64,000 nucleotides of DNA, from the NCBI RefSeq assembly GCF_900106045.1, contig NZ_LT629802.1, positions 744,001-808,000 of the forward strand, written 5' to 3'. Each line of letters starts with the position of its first letter. Positions within the stretch are counted from its first letter, which is position 1. Source of the stretch: Pseudomonas mucidolens. GTDB taxonomy: Bacteria; Pseudomonadota; Gammaproteobacteria; Pseudomonadales; Pseudomonadaceae. Shown here in pieces: positions 26,899 to 35,545 of this stretch. A program made the translations under genes and the position numbers. The notes beneath the pieces were generated by a model, which was given only the letters and a program-made list of their open reading frames with translations, searched no databases and was not told the origin of the DNA.

Positions 26899-27162
26899 CC
26901 CCTCGTCCCTTTGGGCATGGGTATCTACACAACTTTCAGAAACTGACGAATTTCCTTGTGGCGAGCGGGCTTGTCCCGCATTGGGCTGCGAAGCAGCCCC
27001 AAAATCAGCCGCTACGGAGTACCTGATACACCGCATTCGGCTTACTGGGGCTGCTTCGCAGCCCAACGCGGGACAAGCCCGCTCGCCACAACAGCCCTAT
27101 CTGCTTTGATTTTAGTGTTGAGGCAAAATTGTGTAGATACCCATGCCCAAAGGGGCGAGGGG
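26899..27162. mobile_element. MITE-like element with 34-bp terminal inverted repeats, containing a nested REPIN
   Basis: The left end at 26899-26932 (from CCCCTCGTCCC to CTACACAA) and the right end at 27129-27162 are inverted copies with one mismatch in 34 bases. The 264-base element encodes nothing, so it looks like a non-autonomous transposable element. No target-site duplication is obvious. A 17-base copy of the terminal sequence, CCCCTCGCCCCTTTGGG, recurs outside at 27259-27275, followed by GAGAGGGTTAGGGTGGGG. The gap 26853-27364 otherwise holds no gene. Confidence 0.75.
26958..27089. repeat. REPIN nested inside the MITE-like element
   Basis: Two long arms, 26958-27000 and about 27047-27089, are near-perfect inverted copies with the core GTGGCGAGCGGGCTTGTCCC plus a GCTGCGAAGCAGC hairpin. 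This REP class (GCGGGCTTG type) is common in fluorescent pseudomonads and differs from the one at 1910. It sits wholly within the 34-bp inverted-repeat element. Confidence 0.85.
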
Positions 27163-27324
27163 ATATTTCAGATATTTTTCGACGTGAAAGATTGACGTTG
27201 AATGCGCAATCGAAACGATTTTCCAGGTCGCAAATTTTCTCAGCACCCTTCGGTCAGTCCCCTCGCCCCTTTGGGGAGAGGGTTAGGGTGGGGCGTATCA
27301 TTTGCCCACATCCCGATCACCTGC

Positions 27325-27352
27325 TAAACCTTTTTGCACATGCCCCCGACAA
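27325..27352 (+). promoter_or_regulatory. Possible sigma28 promoter before the STAS gene
   Basis: TAAA at 27325-27328, sixteen bases, then CCCGACAA at 27345-27352 resemble TAAA-N15-GCCGATAA with six of eight -10 matches and one extra spacer base. It is placed right upstream of the STAS gene start at 27365. The match is weak; readthrough from fliJ is an alternative. Confidence 0.3.
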
Positions 27353-27364
27353 GGAAGCAGTCGT

Positions 27365-27670
27365 ATGTCAGTCGAATCGGAAGTGTCCCTGGATGGGAAA
27401 AAGTTGACGATCGCCGTCAAGGGCCGCTTTGATTTCGGCAGTCACCAGCTGTTTCGCGAAGCCTATGAGCGGTTTTACCAGGCTCCCGACACCTACGTAG
27501 TGGACTTGAAAGAAGCCACCTACCTCGACAGCTCCGCCCTCGGCATGCTGTTGTTGCTGCGCGATTACGCCGGAGGCGATGCCGCTGATATCCGCGTGAT
27601 CAACTGCAGCGCCGACGTACGCAAGATCCTCGCTATCTCCAATTTCGACAAACTGTTCGACATTCCTTGA
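27365..27670 (+). CDS. STAS-domain anti-anti-sigma factor, HsbA-like
   Basis: The 101-residue protein is a single STAS domain with the phosphorylatable serine motif YLDSSALGMLLLL (Ser56/57) and the C-terminal ILAISNFDKLFDI helix. Such proteins toggle between phosphorylated and free forms to bind an anti-sigma partner. Size and neighbours resemble HsbA of P. aeruginosa, which binds the anti-FliA factor FlgM. The ATG at 27365 has an AAGGAAG ribosome site. The role as a FlgM-binding switch is inferred. Confidence 0.85.
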   Translation: MSVESEVSLDGKKLTIAVKGRFDFGSHQLFREAYERFYQAPDTYVVDLKEATYLDSSALGMLLLLRDYAGGDAADIRVINCSADVRKILAISNFDKLFDIP

Positions 27671-27681
27671 GCGGCCTGGAC

Positions 27682-29385
27682 ATGGCTGCCGATGCGTTGA
27701 CTGTGCTGATCGCCGAAGACAGTCCCGCCGACCGTCTTTTGCTGTCAACCATCGTTCATCGCCAGGGACACCGCGTACTGACCGCGGCAAACGGCCAGGA
27801 GGCGGTGGAGGTGTTCGTGCGCGAACGCCCACAGTTGGTGTTGATGGACGCCCTGATGCCCGTGGTGGACGGCTTCGAGGCTGCCCGGCAGATCAAGCGA
27901 TTGGCGGGGGAGGCGCTGGTGCCGATCATCTTTCTCACCTCTCTGCGCGAGAGTGAAGCGCTGGCCCGCTGCCTGGAGGCGGGTGGCGACGATTTCCTGG
28001 CCAAGCCCTACAACCAAGTAATTCTGGCCGCGAAGATCAACGCCATGGACCGGCTGCGGCGTTTACACGCCACCGTCCTGCAGCAGCGTGATCTGATCGC
28101 CCGGCACCATGAATACCTGCTCCATGAGCAGCGGGTGGCCAAGGCCGTATTCGACAAGGTCGCCCATTCCGGTTGCCTTAACGAGGCGCGCAATATTCGC
28201 TATCTGCAATCGCCCTATGCCTTGTTCAATGGCGACCTGCTGCTGGCCGCCTACACCCCTTCGGGAGACATGCACCTGCTGCTGGGGGATTTCACCGGGC
28301 ATGGCTTGCCGGCGGCGGTGGGCGCCATGCCGCTGGCCGAAGTGTTCTATGGCATGACCGCCAAGGGATATGGCCTGGCGCAAACCCTGCGGGAAATGAA
28401 CGCCAAGCTCAAACGCATCCTGCCGGTGGATATGTTCTGTTGCGCCACGTTACTGTGCCTGAGTACCCAGCGACGCGTGGTCGAAGTGTGGAATGGCGGT
28501 ATGCCGGATGGCTACATACAGGAAGTGGTCACGGGCAAGTACACGCCGTTGGTGTCGCGGCATTTGCCCTTGGGAGTGTTGTCGGCCGAGGCGTTTGATG
28601 AGCGTACCGAGGTCTGGCCGATGGGGGTGGGCAACCGCGTGTTCCTGCTGTCCGATGGCGTGCTGGATACGGTGGACGGTGATGATCGGTTGTTCGGTGT
28701 CGAGCGGCTGCAGCAGGTATTCGCCGCCAATCGCGCGCCTGAACGATTGTTTGAAGAAATAGAACAGGCACTCGCCGGGTTCCGCGGCGAAGTGCGTGAC
28801 GATGTGAGTATGGTCGAAATCAGCCTGCGCCCCGACCCACCTACGTGCTCACCCGGCATCCTGTATACCGACAGCGGCCAGTCGTGCCCACTGGATTGGT
28901 CAGTCAGCTTCGAGTTTCGTGCCGAGACGCTCAAGCGCCACAACCCATTGCCGCATATGCTGCAATTGTTGCTAGAGATCCACGGTCTGCGCGGGCAGAG
29001 CGGGGCGCTGTACACCGTGATGGCCGAGCTGTACGCCAACGCCCTGGAACATGGTGTGCTGGGATTGGACTCGCGGCTAAAGCGCGATGCCCAGGGGTTT
29101 GCCAGTTATTACCGCCAGCGCAATGAGCGCTTGATGCAATTGAAGAGTGGTTATATTCGCGTGCATATGGATGTGGTGCCGACCGTTGCCGGCGGCTGCC
29201 TGACCCTGCGAATCGAAGACAGCGGCCAGGGCTTTGATGTGGCACAGGTCCTGGCGCAGCCCTTGGAGGTCGACCGTTTGTCTGGCCGGGGCTTGAATCT
29301 GGTCCGGCATTTGGCCAGCGATGTACGCTGGTCGGACGGTGGGCGCAGCGTCCGCGTGGAGTTTTCCTGGGCGGTTCAGGCATAA
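27682..29385 (+). CDS. Response regulator with PP2C phosphatase and HATPase domains, HsbR-like
   Basis: The 567-residue protein has a receiver domain with Asp56 (LVLMDALMPVVDG), a coiled linker, a PP2C/SpoIIE phosphatase domain (about 170-380, LLLGDFTGHGLPAAVGAMPL; VFLLSDGVLDTVDGDD) and a C-terminal HATPase anti-sigma kinase-like domain (RIEDSGQGFDVAQ; LSGRGLNLVRHLA). This is the layout of HsbR, which phosphorylates or dephosphorylates the STAS partner HsbA under control of HptB. The upstream TTG at 27667 would overlap the STAS stop and is an alternative start. Confidence 0.88.
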   Translation: MAADALTVLIAEDSPADRLLLSTIVHRQGHRVLTAANGQEAVEVFVRERPQLVLMDALMPVVDGFEAARQIKRLAGEALVPIIFLTSLRESEALARCLEAGGDDFLAKPYNQVILAAKINAMDRLRRLHATVLQQRDLIARHHEYLLHEQRVAKAVFDKVAHSGCLNEARNIRYLQSPYALFNGDLLLAAYTPSGDMHLLLGDFTGHGLPAAVGAMPLAEVFYGMTAKGYGLAQTLREMNAKLKRILPVDMFCCATLLCLSTQRRVVEVWNGGMPDGYIQEVVTGKYTPLVSRHLPLGVLSAEAFDERTEVWPMGVGNRVFLLSDGVLDTVDGDDRLFGVERLQQVFAANRAPERLFEEIEQALAGFRGEVRDDVSMVEISLRPDPPTCSPGILYTDSGQSCPLDWSVSFEFRAETLKRHNPLPHMLQLLLEIHGLRGQSGALYTVMAELYANALEHGVLGLDSRLKRDAQGFASYYRQRNERLMQLKSGYIRVHMDVVPTVAGGCLTLRIEDSGQGFDVAQVLAQPLEVDRLSGRGLNLVRHLASDVRWSDGGRSVRVEFSWAVQA

Positions 29386-29415
29386 TCCGCCGATTCTTGA
29401 TCAAGGAGAGAGCAA

Positions 29416-29763
29416 GTGACTGAAGTTCATCTGGACCCTGAAGTGTTATCGGGTTTGCAGGAAGTGATGGAGGACGAGTACTCCAAGTTGCTCGATACCT
29501 TCCTGGATGATTCGCAAAAACGTGTCGAAGCCCTGCGCAAGGCGCGCGATGATGCCAAAGCCCTGGGCCGTATTGCCCATAGCTTCAAAGGCAGCAGTGG
29601 CAACCTCGGTGCGGTGCACCTGGCACAGTTGTGTCAACGCTTGGAGGCCGAGTCGGCGAAACCCGCGGTCGCAGATCTTGGGGAGCTGGTGGATCAGATT
29701 GATCATGAGTTTGCCTTGGTGAAACCGCTGTATGAATCGGAGCGGCAACGGTTTTCGATTTGA
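29416..29763 (+). CDS. Histidine phosphotransfer protein, HptB-like
   Basis: The 115-residue Hpt domain carries the phospho-accepting histidine, His55, in AHSFKGSSGNLGA. It would relay phosphate from hybrid kinases to the adjacent response regulator. In P. aeruginosa HptB does this for HsbR and thereby links flagellar control to surface-behaviour kinases. It starts with GTG after a clear AAGGAGAGAG ribosome site. Gene order here is STAS, regulator, Hpt, the reverse of the P. aeruginosa module. Confidence 0.88.
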   Translation: MTEVHLDPEVLSGLQEVMEDEYSKLLDTFLDDSQKRVEALRKARDDAKALGRIAHSFKGSSGNLGAVHLAQLCQRLEAESAKPAVADLGELVDQIDHEFALVKPLYESERQRFSI

Positions 29764-29781
29764 TCGGTCTGTTTGGAAAGC

Positions 29782-29797
29782 TGGCCCGACTCTTGCT
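29782..29797 (+). promoter_or_regulatory. Sigma54 promoter of fliK
   Basis: TGGCCCGACTCTTGCT matches the sigma54 consensus with a single -24 mismatch and a perfect TTGCT. It is 50 bases upstream of the fliK ATG and 19 bases after the Hpt gene stop. It implies that fliK has its own RpoN-dependent start. Confidence 0.85.
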
Positions 29798-29846
29798 CTA
29801 TCTCTTCCCACTGCGTCCTCGACCCTGCGCAGCGGAGACCTGACTT

Positions 29847-31193
29847 ATGCCTCTCGCCCCACACTCGCTCCTTCAGGCTGCCCCCGCGGCCAAGCCTCAG
29901 GCTTCGTCCGCCACTGCTCCGGCAATGGCCGCGAACACGCGGACTAAAGCGCCAGGCTTCGCCCAGGTATTCGCCAAGGAAGCGCAGGTGGCACCCGCCA
30001 AATCCACCGACATGACGCCCAGGCCGAGTCGCGACAAATCGGCCGACATCAGCGCCAGGAAGGATGTGAGCAACGACAAGCCTGCCGCTGCCACCCCCGC
30101 GGTTGCCGATAGCGGCAAGACCTTGCCTGCCCAGCCGGCGGACAAGAACGATGCGGTCTCAAGTAAAGAGGATGACAGCGCCAGCGATACGACGTTGGTT
30201 CAGCAACCGCCGGCCGATCCGGTGGCCGATCCGGTGGCCGATCCGGTGGTTGATCCTGCCTTGGTCGCCGCTGTAGCACCTGCCCCGGCACCGGCAGCCG
30301 CGGTGGATGAGGTGGTGACCCCGGTCGTCGTGACGGCGCCACCGGTTGTCGCAGAAGAGGTCAAGCCCTTCGATCCAGAAGCCGATCCGCTGGATGCATT
30401 GCCGGCGGTGCGCCTGGCCATGGAGCAGGGCGGTCATGTGTCCGCCGCCAGCCAGGCTGCGCAAAAAGCCGCCCCGGCGCCGTTGCTGACGCAGGCTGAA
30501 CCCACGGCCGCACAGAGTTTCGCCAACGGCCTCGCGGCCATGGTTGACCAGCAGGCCTCCAAGGACAGTACTGATCAAGGTGGTGACAATGCCTTCAGCG
30601 GCCTGATCGATGACGGTCTCAAAGATTTGAAAAACGCCAGCAGCGATACCCGCGTCGACGATTTCGCCAATCGCCTGGCGGCGCTGACCCAGGCCACGAC
30701 ACCCAAGACCGCCAATGCCTTGCCCATCACCCAGCAGCCATTGGCCATGCATCAGAGCGGCTGGACCGAAGAAGTGGTGAATCGGGTCATGTACCTCTCC
30801 AGCGCCAATTTGAAATCCGCCGAGATTCAGTTGCAGCCGGCCGAGTTGGGGCGTCTGGACATTCGCGTGAACATGACGGCGGAGCAGCAGGCCCAAGTGA
30901 GCTTCATGAGCGGTCATGCCGTGGTGCGTGAAGCACTGGAAAGCCAGTCGGGTCGCTTGCGAGAAATGTTCGCCCAGCAGGGCATGGGCCAGGTGGACGT
31001 CAACGTCTCCGATCAGTCCCGTGGTTGGCAGGGCCAAGGCCAGGAGCAACAACAGCATCAGGCCCGTGGCGTGGGCGCCGGCGGCGGGCGCGCTGACGGC
31101 ATGGACGCGGGCATTGCAGGCGATACGCCGGAAACCGTTGCCCCGATTGTCAGCAGTGTGATTGGATCCAGCGCTGTGGACTACTACGCCTGA
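29847..31193 (+). CDS. fliK: Flagellar hook-length control protein FliK
   Basis: The 448-residue protein has a disordered, Ala/Pro/Asp-rich N-terminal half (ruler region) and the globular FliK C-terminal domain at about residues 300-390 (ASLKS-type signature ANLKSAEIQLQPAELGRLD, then VRVNM-like IRVNMTAEQQAQVSF). It measures the hook and switches export specificity by contacting FlhB. A tandem 12-bp repeat encodes repeated ADPV units. A GCGGAGACC ribosome site precedes the ATG. A second FliK-like gene is at 52997-54586. Confidence 0.93.
   Translation: MPLAPHSLLQAAPAAKPQASSATAPAMAANTRTKAPGFAQVFAKEAQVAPAKSTDMTPRPSRDKSADISARKDVSNDKPAAATPAVADSGKTLPAQPADKNDAVSSKEDDSASDTTLVQQPPADPVADPVADPVVDPALVAAVAPAPAPAAAVDEVVTPVVVTAPPVVAEEVKPFDPEADPLDALPAVRLAMEQGGHVSAASQAAQKAAPAPLLTQAEPTAAQSFANGLAAMVDQQASKDSTDQGGDNAFSGLIDDGLKDLKNASSDTRVDDFANRLAALTQATTPKTANALPITQQPLAMHQSGWTEEVVNRVMYLSSANLKSAEIQLQPAELGRLDIRVNMTAEQQAQVSFMSGHAVVREALESQSGRLREMFAQQGMGQVDVNVSDQSRGWQGQGQEQQQHQARGVGAGGGRADGMDAGIAGDTPETVAPIVSSVIGSSAVDYYA
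30213..30248 (+). repeat. Three tandem 12-bp repeats inside fliK
   Basis: GCCGATCCGGTG occurs three times in a row without mismatch, encoding ADPV repeats in the FliK ruler region. A degenerate fourth copy follows. The unit is a multiple of three, so copy-number change would lengthen or shorten the linker without a frameshift. Confidence 0.9.
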
Positions 31194-31244
31194 CAGTGAG
31201 GCCCTTCCTCGCCCTGGGTGCAAACCTTTTTCTCCAGACAACTC

Positions 31245-31260
31245 TGGCATAACACTTGCT
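31245..31260 (+). promoter_or_regulatory. Sigma54 promoter of fliLMNOPQR-flhB
   Basis: TGGCATAACACTTGCT has the correct GG-N10-GC spacing, a good -24 and perfect TTGCT. It lies 50 bases upstream of the fliL ATG. FleQ/RpoN control of the fliL operon is known in P. aeruginosa. Confidence 0.88.
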
Positions 31261-31310
31261 CTTGCCTTCCCGTGGATCTATGAAACCCCGAATAGTGACG
31301 GATTATTGGC

Positions 31311-31811
31311 ATGGCGAAGAGTGACGACGCAGCAACAGCACCCGCAGGCAAAGGCAAGCTCAAGCTTATCCTGTTGATTGTCCTGGCCTTGCTACTGGCT
31401 ATCGGCGTGTCGGTGGGCGCTACCTGGTACTTCATGCAGGGCGCCCAGAGCACGCCGCAGGCCGCGTCGCAAGCAGCCAGTGACGTCAAGCAACCGGCAA
31501 TCTTCGAGCAGTTGCTCCCGGCCTTTGTCGCCAACTTCAATCAGAACGGACGTCAGCGCTACTTGCAGGTGAGCATTACCCTGATGGCGCGTAACCAGGC
31601 GGACCTGGATGCCCTCAAGGTGCATATGCCGGTTATCCGCAACAACCTGGTGATGCTGTTCTCCGCGCAAAACTTCGACAGTCTGGCTACTCCGGTGGGC
31701 CAGGAAATGCTGCGCCAGAAAGCCACCGCCAGTGTGCAGGAAGTGGCCCAGAAGGAAGTCGGCAAAGTCGTGATCGAGCAATTGCTCTTCACTAATTTCG
31801 TATTGCAGTAG
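31311..31811 (+). CDS. fliL: Flagellar basal body-associated protein FliL
   Basis: The 166-residue protein has a basic N terminus, one transmembrane segment (about 18-40, LKLILLIVLALLLAIGVSVG) and a periplasmic stomatin/prohibitin-like domain ending in EQLLFTNFVLQ. FliL surrounds the stator units and supports torque under load. The gene heads the export-apparatus operon. Its ribosome site is weak. Confidence 0.95.
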   Translation: MAKSDDAATAPAGKGKLKLILLIVLALLLAIGVSVGATWYFMQGAQSTPQAASQAASDVKQPAIFEQLLPAFVANFNQNGRQRYLQVSITLMARNQADLDALKVHMPVIRNNLVMLFSAQNFDSLATPVGQEMLRQKATASVQEVAQKEVGKVVIEQLLFTNFVLQ

Positions 31812-31820
31812 GATCACGAC

Positions 31821-32789
31821 ATGGCCGTGCAAGACCTGCTGTCCCAGGATGAAATCGATGCGCTGTTGCATGGCGTCGACGACGGTCTGGTACAGACCGA
31901 AATGAATGCCGAGCCCGGCACCGTCAAAAGTTATGACCTGACCAGCCAGGATCGCATCGTCCGTGGACGCATGCCGACCCTGGAGATGATCAACGAGCGT
32001 TTCGCCCGTTACACCCGCATCAGTATGTTCAATATGCTGCGCCGCTCGGCGGATGTGGCGGTGGGAGGCGTGCAGGTGATGAAATTCGGTGAGTACGTGC
32101 ACTCGCTGTACGTGCCTACCAGTCTCAACCTGGTGAAAATCAAGCCGTTGCGCGGTACCGCGTTGTTCATCCTCGATGCCAAGCTGGTGTTCAAGCTGGT
32201 GGACAACTTCTTCGGCGGTGACGGTCGCCACGCCAAGATCGAAGGCCGTGAGTTCACGCCCACCGAGCTGCGAGTAGTACGCATGGTGCTGGAACAGGCT
32301 TTTATCGACTTGAAGGAAGCCTGGCAGGCGATCATGGAAGTCAATTTCGAGTACATCAACTCGGAAGTGAACCCAGCCATGGCCAACATCGTCGGTCCCA
32401 GTGAAGCGATTGTTGTCTCCACGTTCCACATCGAACTCGATGGCGGTGGCGGCGACCTGCACGTGACCATGCCGTACTCGATGATCGAGCCCGTGCGGGA
32501 AATGCTCGACGCCGGCTTTCAGTCAGACCTGGACGACCAGGACGAGCGCTGGGTCAAGGCCCTGCGCGAAGATTTGCTGGATGTTGATGTGCCATTGAAC
32601 GCTACGGTGGCCCGCCGCCAATTGCGCCTGCGTGACATCTTGCACATGCAGCCGGGAGACGTGATTCCCGTCGAGCTGCCGGAAGAGTTGATCATGCGCG
32701 CCAGCGGCGTGCCGTCATTCAAGGTCAAGCTCGGTTCCCACAAAGGCAACCTGGCGTTGCAAGTGATCGAACCGATCAACCGTCGCTGA
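31821..32789 (+). CDS. fliM: Flagellar motor switch protein FliM
   Basis: The 322-residue protein begins with the CheY-binding peptide LLSQDEIDALLHGV (residues 6-19). The middle domain follows (MPTLEMINERFARYTRISMF), then the C-terminal SpoA domain (DILHMQPGDVIPVELPEELI). It is the C-ring protein that receives CheY-P and flips rotation direction. It starts nine bases after fliL. Confidence 0.97.
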   Translation: MAVQDLLSQDEIDALLHGVDDGLVQTEMNAEPGTVKSYDLTSQDRIVRGRMPTLEMINERFARYTRISMFNMLRRSADVAVGGVQVMKFGEYVHSLYVPTSLNLVKIKPLRGTALFILDAKLVFKLVDNFFGGDGRHAKIEGREFTPTELRVVRMVLEQAFIDLKEAWQAIMEVNFEYINSEVNPAMANIVGPSEAIVVSTFHIELDGGGGDLHVTMPYSMIEPVREMLDAGFQSDLDDQDERWVKALREDLLDVDVPLNATVARRQLRLRDILHMQPGDVIPVELPEELIMRASGVPSFKVKLGSHKGNLALQVIEPINRR

Positions 32790-32829
32790 TCCCCTAATTC
32801 ATGATTGTTTGCTTCGCCGAGGACATGTA

Positions 32830-33297
32830 ATGGCTACCGAACACGAAAACACTTCCGCCGAAGACCAGGCGCTGGCTGACGAATGGGCGGCTGCCCTGGA
32901 AGAAACCGGCGATGCCAGCCAGGCCGACATCGACGCCTTGCTCGCGGCTGACGCCGCCACTGCACCGGCGGGCAAGCGCCTGCCGATGGAAGAGTTCGGC
33001 AGCGTGCCGAAGAACAACGAACCGGTGTCACTGGACGGGCCGAACCTGGACGTGATCCTCGACATTCCGGTGTCGATTTCCATGGAAGTGGGCAGTACCG
33101 AGATCAATATCCGCAACCTGTTGCAGCTCAACCAGGGCTCGGTCATCGAACTTGATCGCCTGGCCGGCGAGCCGCTGGATGTGCTGGTCAACGGAACGCT
33201 GATCGCCCATGGCGAAGTGGTGGTGGTCAACGAGAAGTTCGGTATTCGCCTGACTGACGTGATCAGCCCCAGCGAACGCATCAAGAAGCTGCGCTGA
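32830..33297 (+). CDS. fliN: Flagellar motor switch protein FliN
   Basis: The 155-residue protein has an extended N terminus and a C-terminal SpoA domain (VSISMEVGSTEINIRNLLQL; VVVNEKFGIRLTDVISPSER). FliN forms the base of the C ring and helps dock FliH-FliI. The N terminus contains SQADIDALL (residues 30-38), closely resembling the CheY-binding peptide of FliM. The ATG at 32830 was preferred to an in-frame upstream start because a GAGGACATG ribosome region precedes it. Confidence 0.96.
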   Translation: MATEHENTSAEDQALADEWAAALEETGDASQADIDALLAADAATAPAGKRLPMEEFGSVPKNNEPVSLDGPNLDVILDIPVSISMEVGSTEINIRNLLQLNQGSVIELDRLAGEPLDVLVNGTLIAHGEVVVVNEKFGIRLTDVISPSERIKKLR

Positions 33298-33298
33298 T

Positions 33299-33736
33299 AT
33301 GTGGCGCCAGGTGGTGGGAGTGTTGGCGGCGTTGCCATTGGGCGCGCTGGCGGCTGAAACGCTGGCGCCTGCTGCCGCCGCACCGGCGGCCAGCAGCGGC
33401 GTGGCCGGGCAGTTGACCCAGTTGGTCCTGGGCTTGCTGCTGGTGGTGGGGCTGATTTTTGCCCTGGCCTGGCTGTTGCGGCGGATGCAGCGCATCGGTC
33501 CGGGCAATGCCCAGGTCATCGAGCTGATCGGCTCGCGCGCCCTCGGGCCGCGTGATCGGCTGGTGCTGGTGCAGGTGGGTGAAGAGCAGATCCTGCTCGG
33601 CCTCACTCCCGGGCGCATCACCCCGTTGCACGTGCTCAAGCAGCCTGTGGACGTCACCCAGACTCAAACCCCCACGCCAGAGTTCGCCCAGCGTCTGATG
33701 GAGTTGATGGGTAAGGACCAGAAGGATAAGAAGTAA
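33299..33736 (+). CDS. fliO: Flagellar export-apparatus assembly protein FliO
   Basis: The 145-residue protein has a signal-like N terminus, one strong transmembrane segment (about residues 42-62, [19 protein letters not shown]) and a small cytoplasmic domain ([20 protein letters not shown]). FliO is a membrane scaffold for assembling the FliP-FliR core of the export gate. It starts two bases after fliN and its stop overlaps the fliP start. Confidence 0.93.
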   Translation: MWRQVVGVLAALPLGALAAETLAPAAAAPAASSGVAGQLTQLVLGLLLVVGLIFALAWLLRRMQRIGPGNAQVIELIGSRALGPRDRLVLVQVGEEQILLGLTPGRITPLHVLKQPVDVTQTQTPTPEFAQRLMELMGKDQKDKK

Positions 33737-34479
33737 TGCGCGTTTTATTGGCGCTCATGCTGTTGCTGGTCACGCCGCTGGCCTTGGGCGCCGACCCGCT
33801 GTCGGTCCCCGCCATTACCCTGGGCACTAACGCCGACGGGGCGCAGGAATATTCGGTCAGCCTGCAGATTCTGCTGATCATGACCGCGCTGAGTTTTATT
33901 CCGGCGTTTGTCATGCTGATGACCAGCTTCACCCGCATCATCATTGTCTTCTCGATCCTGCGTCAGGCCCTGGGCCTGCAGCAGACGCCGTCGAACCAGA
34001 TCCTCACCGGCATGGCGCTGTTCCTGACGCTGTTCATCATGGCGCCGGTGTTCGACAAGGTGAATCAGCAAGCACTGCAACCCTACCTGGCGGAGACGCT
34101 TTCGGCTCAGGATGCGGTGGACAGGGCGCAAGGGCCGATCAAGGACTTCATGCTGTCGCAGACCCGTTCCAGCGATCTTGAACTGTTTGTGCGGCTGTCC
34201 AAGCGCACCGATATCGCCTCGCCGGATCAAGCGCCACTGACTATCCTGGTTCCTGCGTTCGTCACCTCTGAATTGAAGACGGCGTTCCAGATCGGGTTCA
34301 TGATCTTCATTCCGTTCCTGATCATCGACCTGGTGGTGGCCAGTGTGCTGATGGCGATGGGTATGATGATGCTGTCGCCGCTGATCATCTCTCTGCCGTT
34401 CAAGATCATGCTGTTTGTACTGGTGGATGGTTGGGCGCTGATTATCGGCACGCTCGCGGGCAGTTTCGGTGGGGTTTAG
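33736..34479 (+). CDS. fliP: Flagellar export-gate protein FliP
   Basis: The 247-residue protein has a cleavable signal peptide ([20 protein letters not shown]) and four membrane segments, with the FliP signatures [24 protein letters not shown] ([20 protein letters not shown]) and [20 protein letters not shown]. It forms the pentameric core of the export gate with FliQ and FliR. Its ATG overlaps the fliO stop (TAATG). Confidence 0.97.
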   Translation: MRVLLALMLLLVTPLALGADPLSVPAITLGTNADGAQEYSVSLQILLIMTALSFIPAFVMLMTSFTRIIIVFSILRQALGLQQTPSNQILTGMALFLTLFIMAPVFDKVNQQALQPYLAETLSAQDAVDRAQGPIKDFMLSQTRSSDLELFVRLSKRTDIASPDQAPLTILVPAFVTSELKTAFQIGFMIFIPFLIIDLVVASVLMAMGMMMLSPLIISLPFKIMLFVLVDGWALIIGTLAGSFGGV

Positions 34480-34482
34480 CGT

Positions 34483-34752
34483 ATGACGCCAGAAGTCGCA
34501 GTCGACCTGTTTCGCGAAGCCCTGTGGCTGACCACGGTGATGGTGGCCGTGCTGGTGGTGCCCAGCCTGCTGGTGGGCCTGTTGGTGGCCATGTTCCAGG
34601 CCGCGACCCAGATCAACGAACAGACCCTGAGCTTTCTCCCGCGTCTGCTGGTGATGCTGGTCACCCTGATTGTCGCAGGTCCCTGGCTGGTGCAAAGCTT
34701 CATGGAATACATCCTGCAGTTGTACGGCAGTATTCCGCAGTTGATCGGCTGA
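34483..34752 (+). CDS. fliQ: Flagellar export-gate protein FliQ
   Basis: The 89-residue protein is two transmembrane hairpin helices (TTVMVAVLVVPSLLVGLLVA and LVMLVTLIVAGPWLVQSFM) joined by the conserved loop FQAATQINEQTLSFLPR. It packs around FliP in the export gate. It lies three bases after the fliP stop and four bases before fliR. Confidence 0.97.
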   Translation: MTPEVAVDLFREALWLTTVMVAVLVVPSLLVGLLVAMFQAATQINEQTLSFLPRLLVMLVTLIVAGPWLVQSFMEYILQLYGSIPQLIG

Positions 34753-34756
34753 CCTG

Positions 34757-35542
34757 ATGCAGCCCTTACTGGCGTTGACCGACACCCAGATCAGCACGTG
34801 GGTGGCTTCGTTCATCCTGCCGCTGTTTCGCGTGGCCGCGCTGCTGATGACCATGCCGGTATTCGGTACAACACTGGTGCCGCAGCGGATTCGTCTGTAT
34901 TTCGCGGTGGCGATTACCGTGGTCATTGTGCCTGCCTTGCCACCGATGCCGGCGGTCAATGCGCTGGACCTCAGTGCGCTACTGCTGATCGCCGAGCAAA
35001 TCCTCATCGGCGCCTTGATGGGCTTCTCGCTGACCCTGTTTTTCCAGGCTTTTGTGATCGCCGGGCAAATTGTCTCGATTCAGATGGGCATGGGCTTTGC
35101 CTCCATGGTCGACCCCACCAACGGCGTATCCGTGGCGGTGATCGGGCAGTTCCTGACCATGTTGGTGACGCTATTGTTTTTGGCAATGAACGGCCATCTG
35201 GTGGCATTTGAAGTGCTCATCGAGAGCTTCACCACCTTGCCGGTGGGCGAGGGGTTGGTGGTCAATCAGTTCTGGGAACTGGCCGGCCGACTTTCATGGG
35301 TGCTGGGAGCTTCATTGTTGCTGGTGCTGCCGGCGATTACCGCGTTGCTGGTGGTCAACATTGCCTTTGGCGTGATGACCCGCGCGGCTCCGCAACTGAA
35401 CATCTTCGCCATTGGTTTCCCCTTGACCCTGGTATTGGGCATGGGGATTTTCTGGATCGGCCTGGCCGATATTCTCAATCAGTATCAACCGCTGGCCAGT
35501 GATGCCTTGCAGTTTTTACGTGATCTGGCACGGGCGCGCTGA
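34757..35542 (+). CDS. fliR: Flagellar export-gate protein FliR
   Basis: The 261-residue integral membrane protein has about six transmembrane segments and the FliR patterns FRVAALLMTMPVFGTTLVPQ and QMGMGFASMVDPTNGVSV. It completes the FliPQR gate complex. Its last codons and the following flhB start are duplicated at 37413-37458. It is separated from flhB by three bases. Confidence 0.96.
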   Translation: MQPLLALTDTQISTWVASFILPLFRVAALLMTMPVFGTTLVPQRIRLYFAVAITVVIVPALPPMPAVNALDLSALLLIAEQILIGALMGFSLTLFFQAFVIAGQIVSIQMGMGFASMVDPTNGVSVAVIGQFLTMLVTLLFLAMNGHLVAFEVLIESFTTLPVGEGLVVNQFWELAGRLSWVLGASLLLVLPAITALLVVNIAFGVMTRAAPQLNIFAIGFPLTLVLGMGIFWIGLADILNQYQPLASDALQFLRDLARAR

Positions 35543-35545
35543 GCC

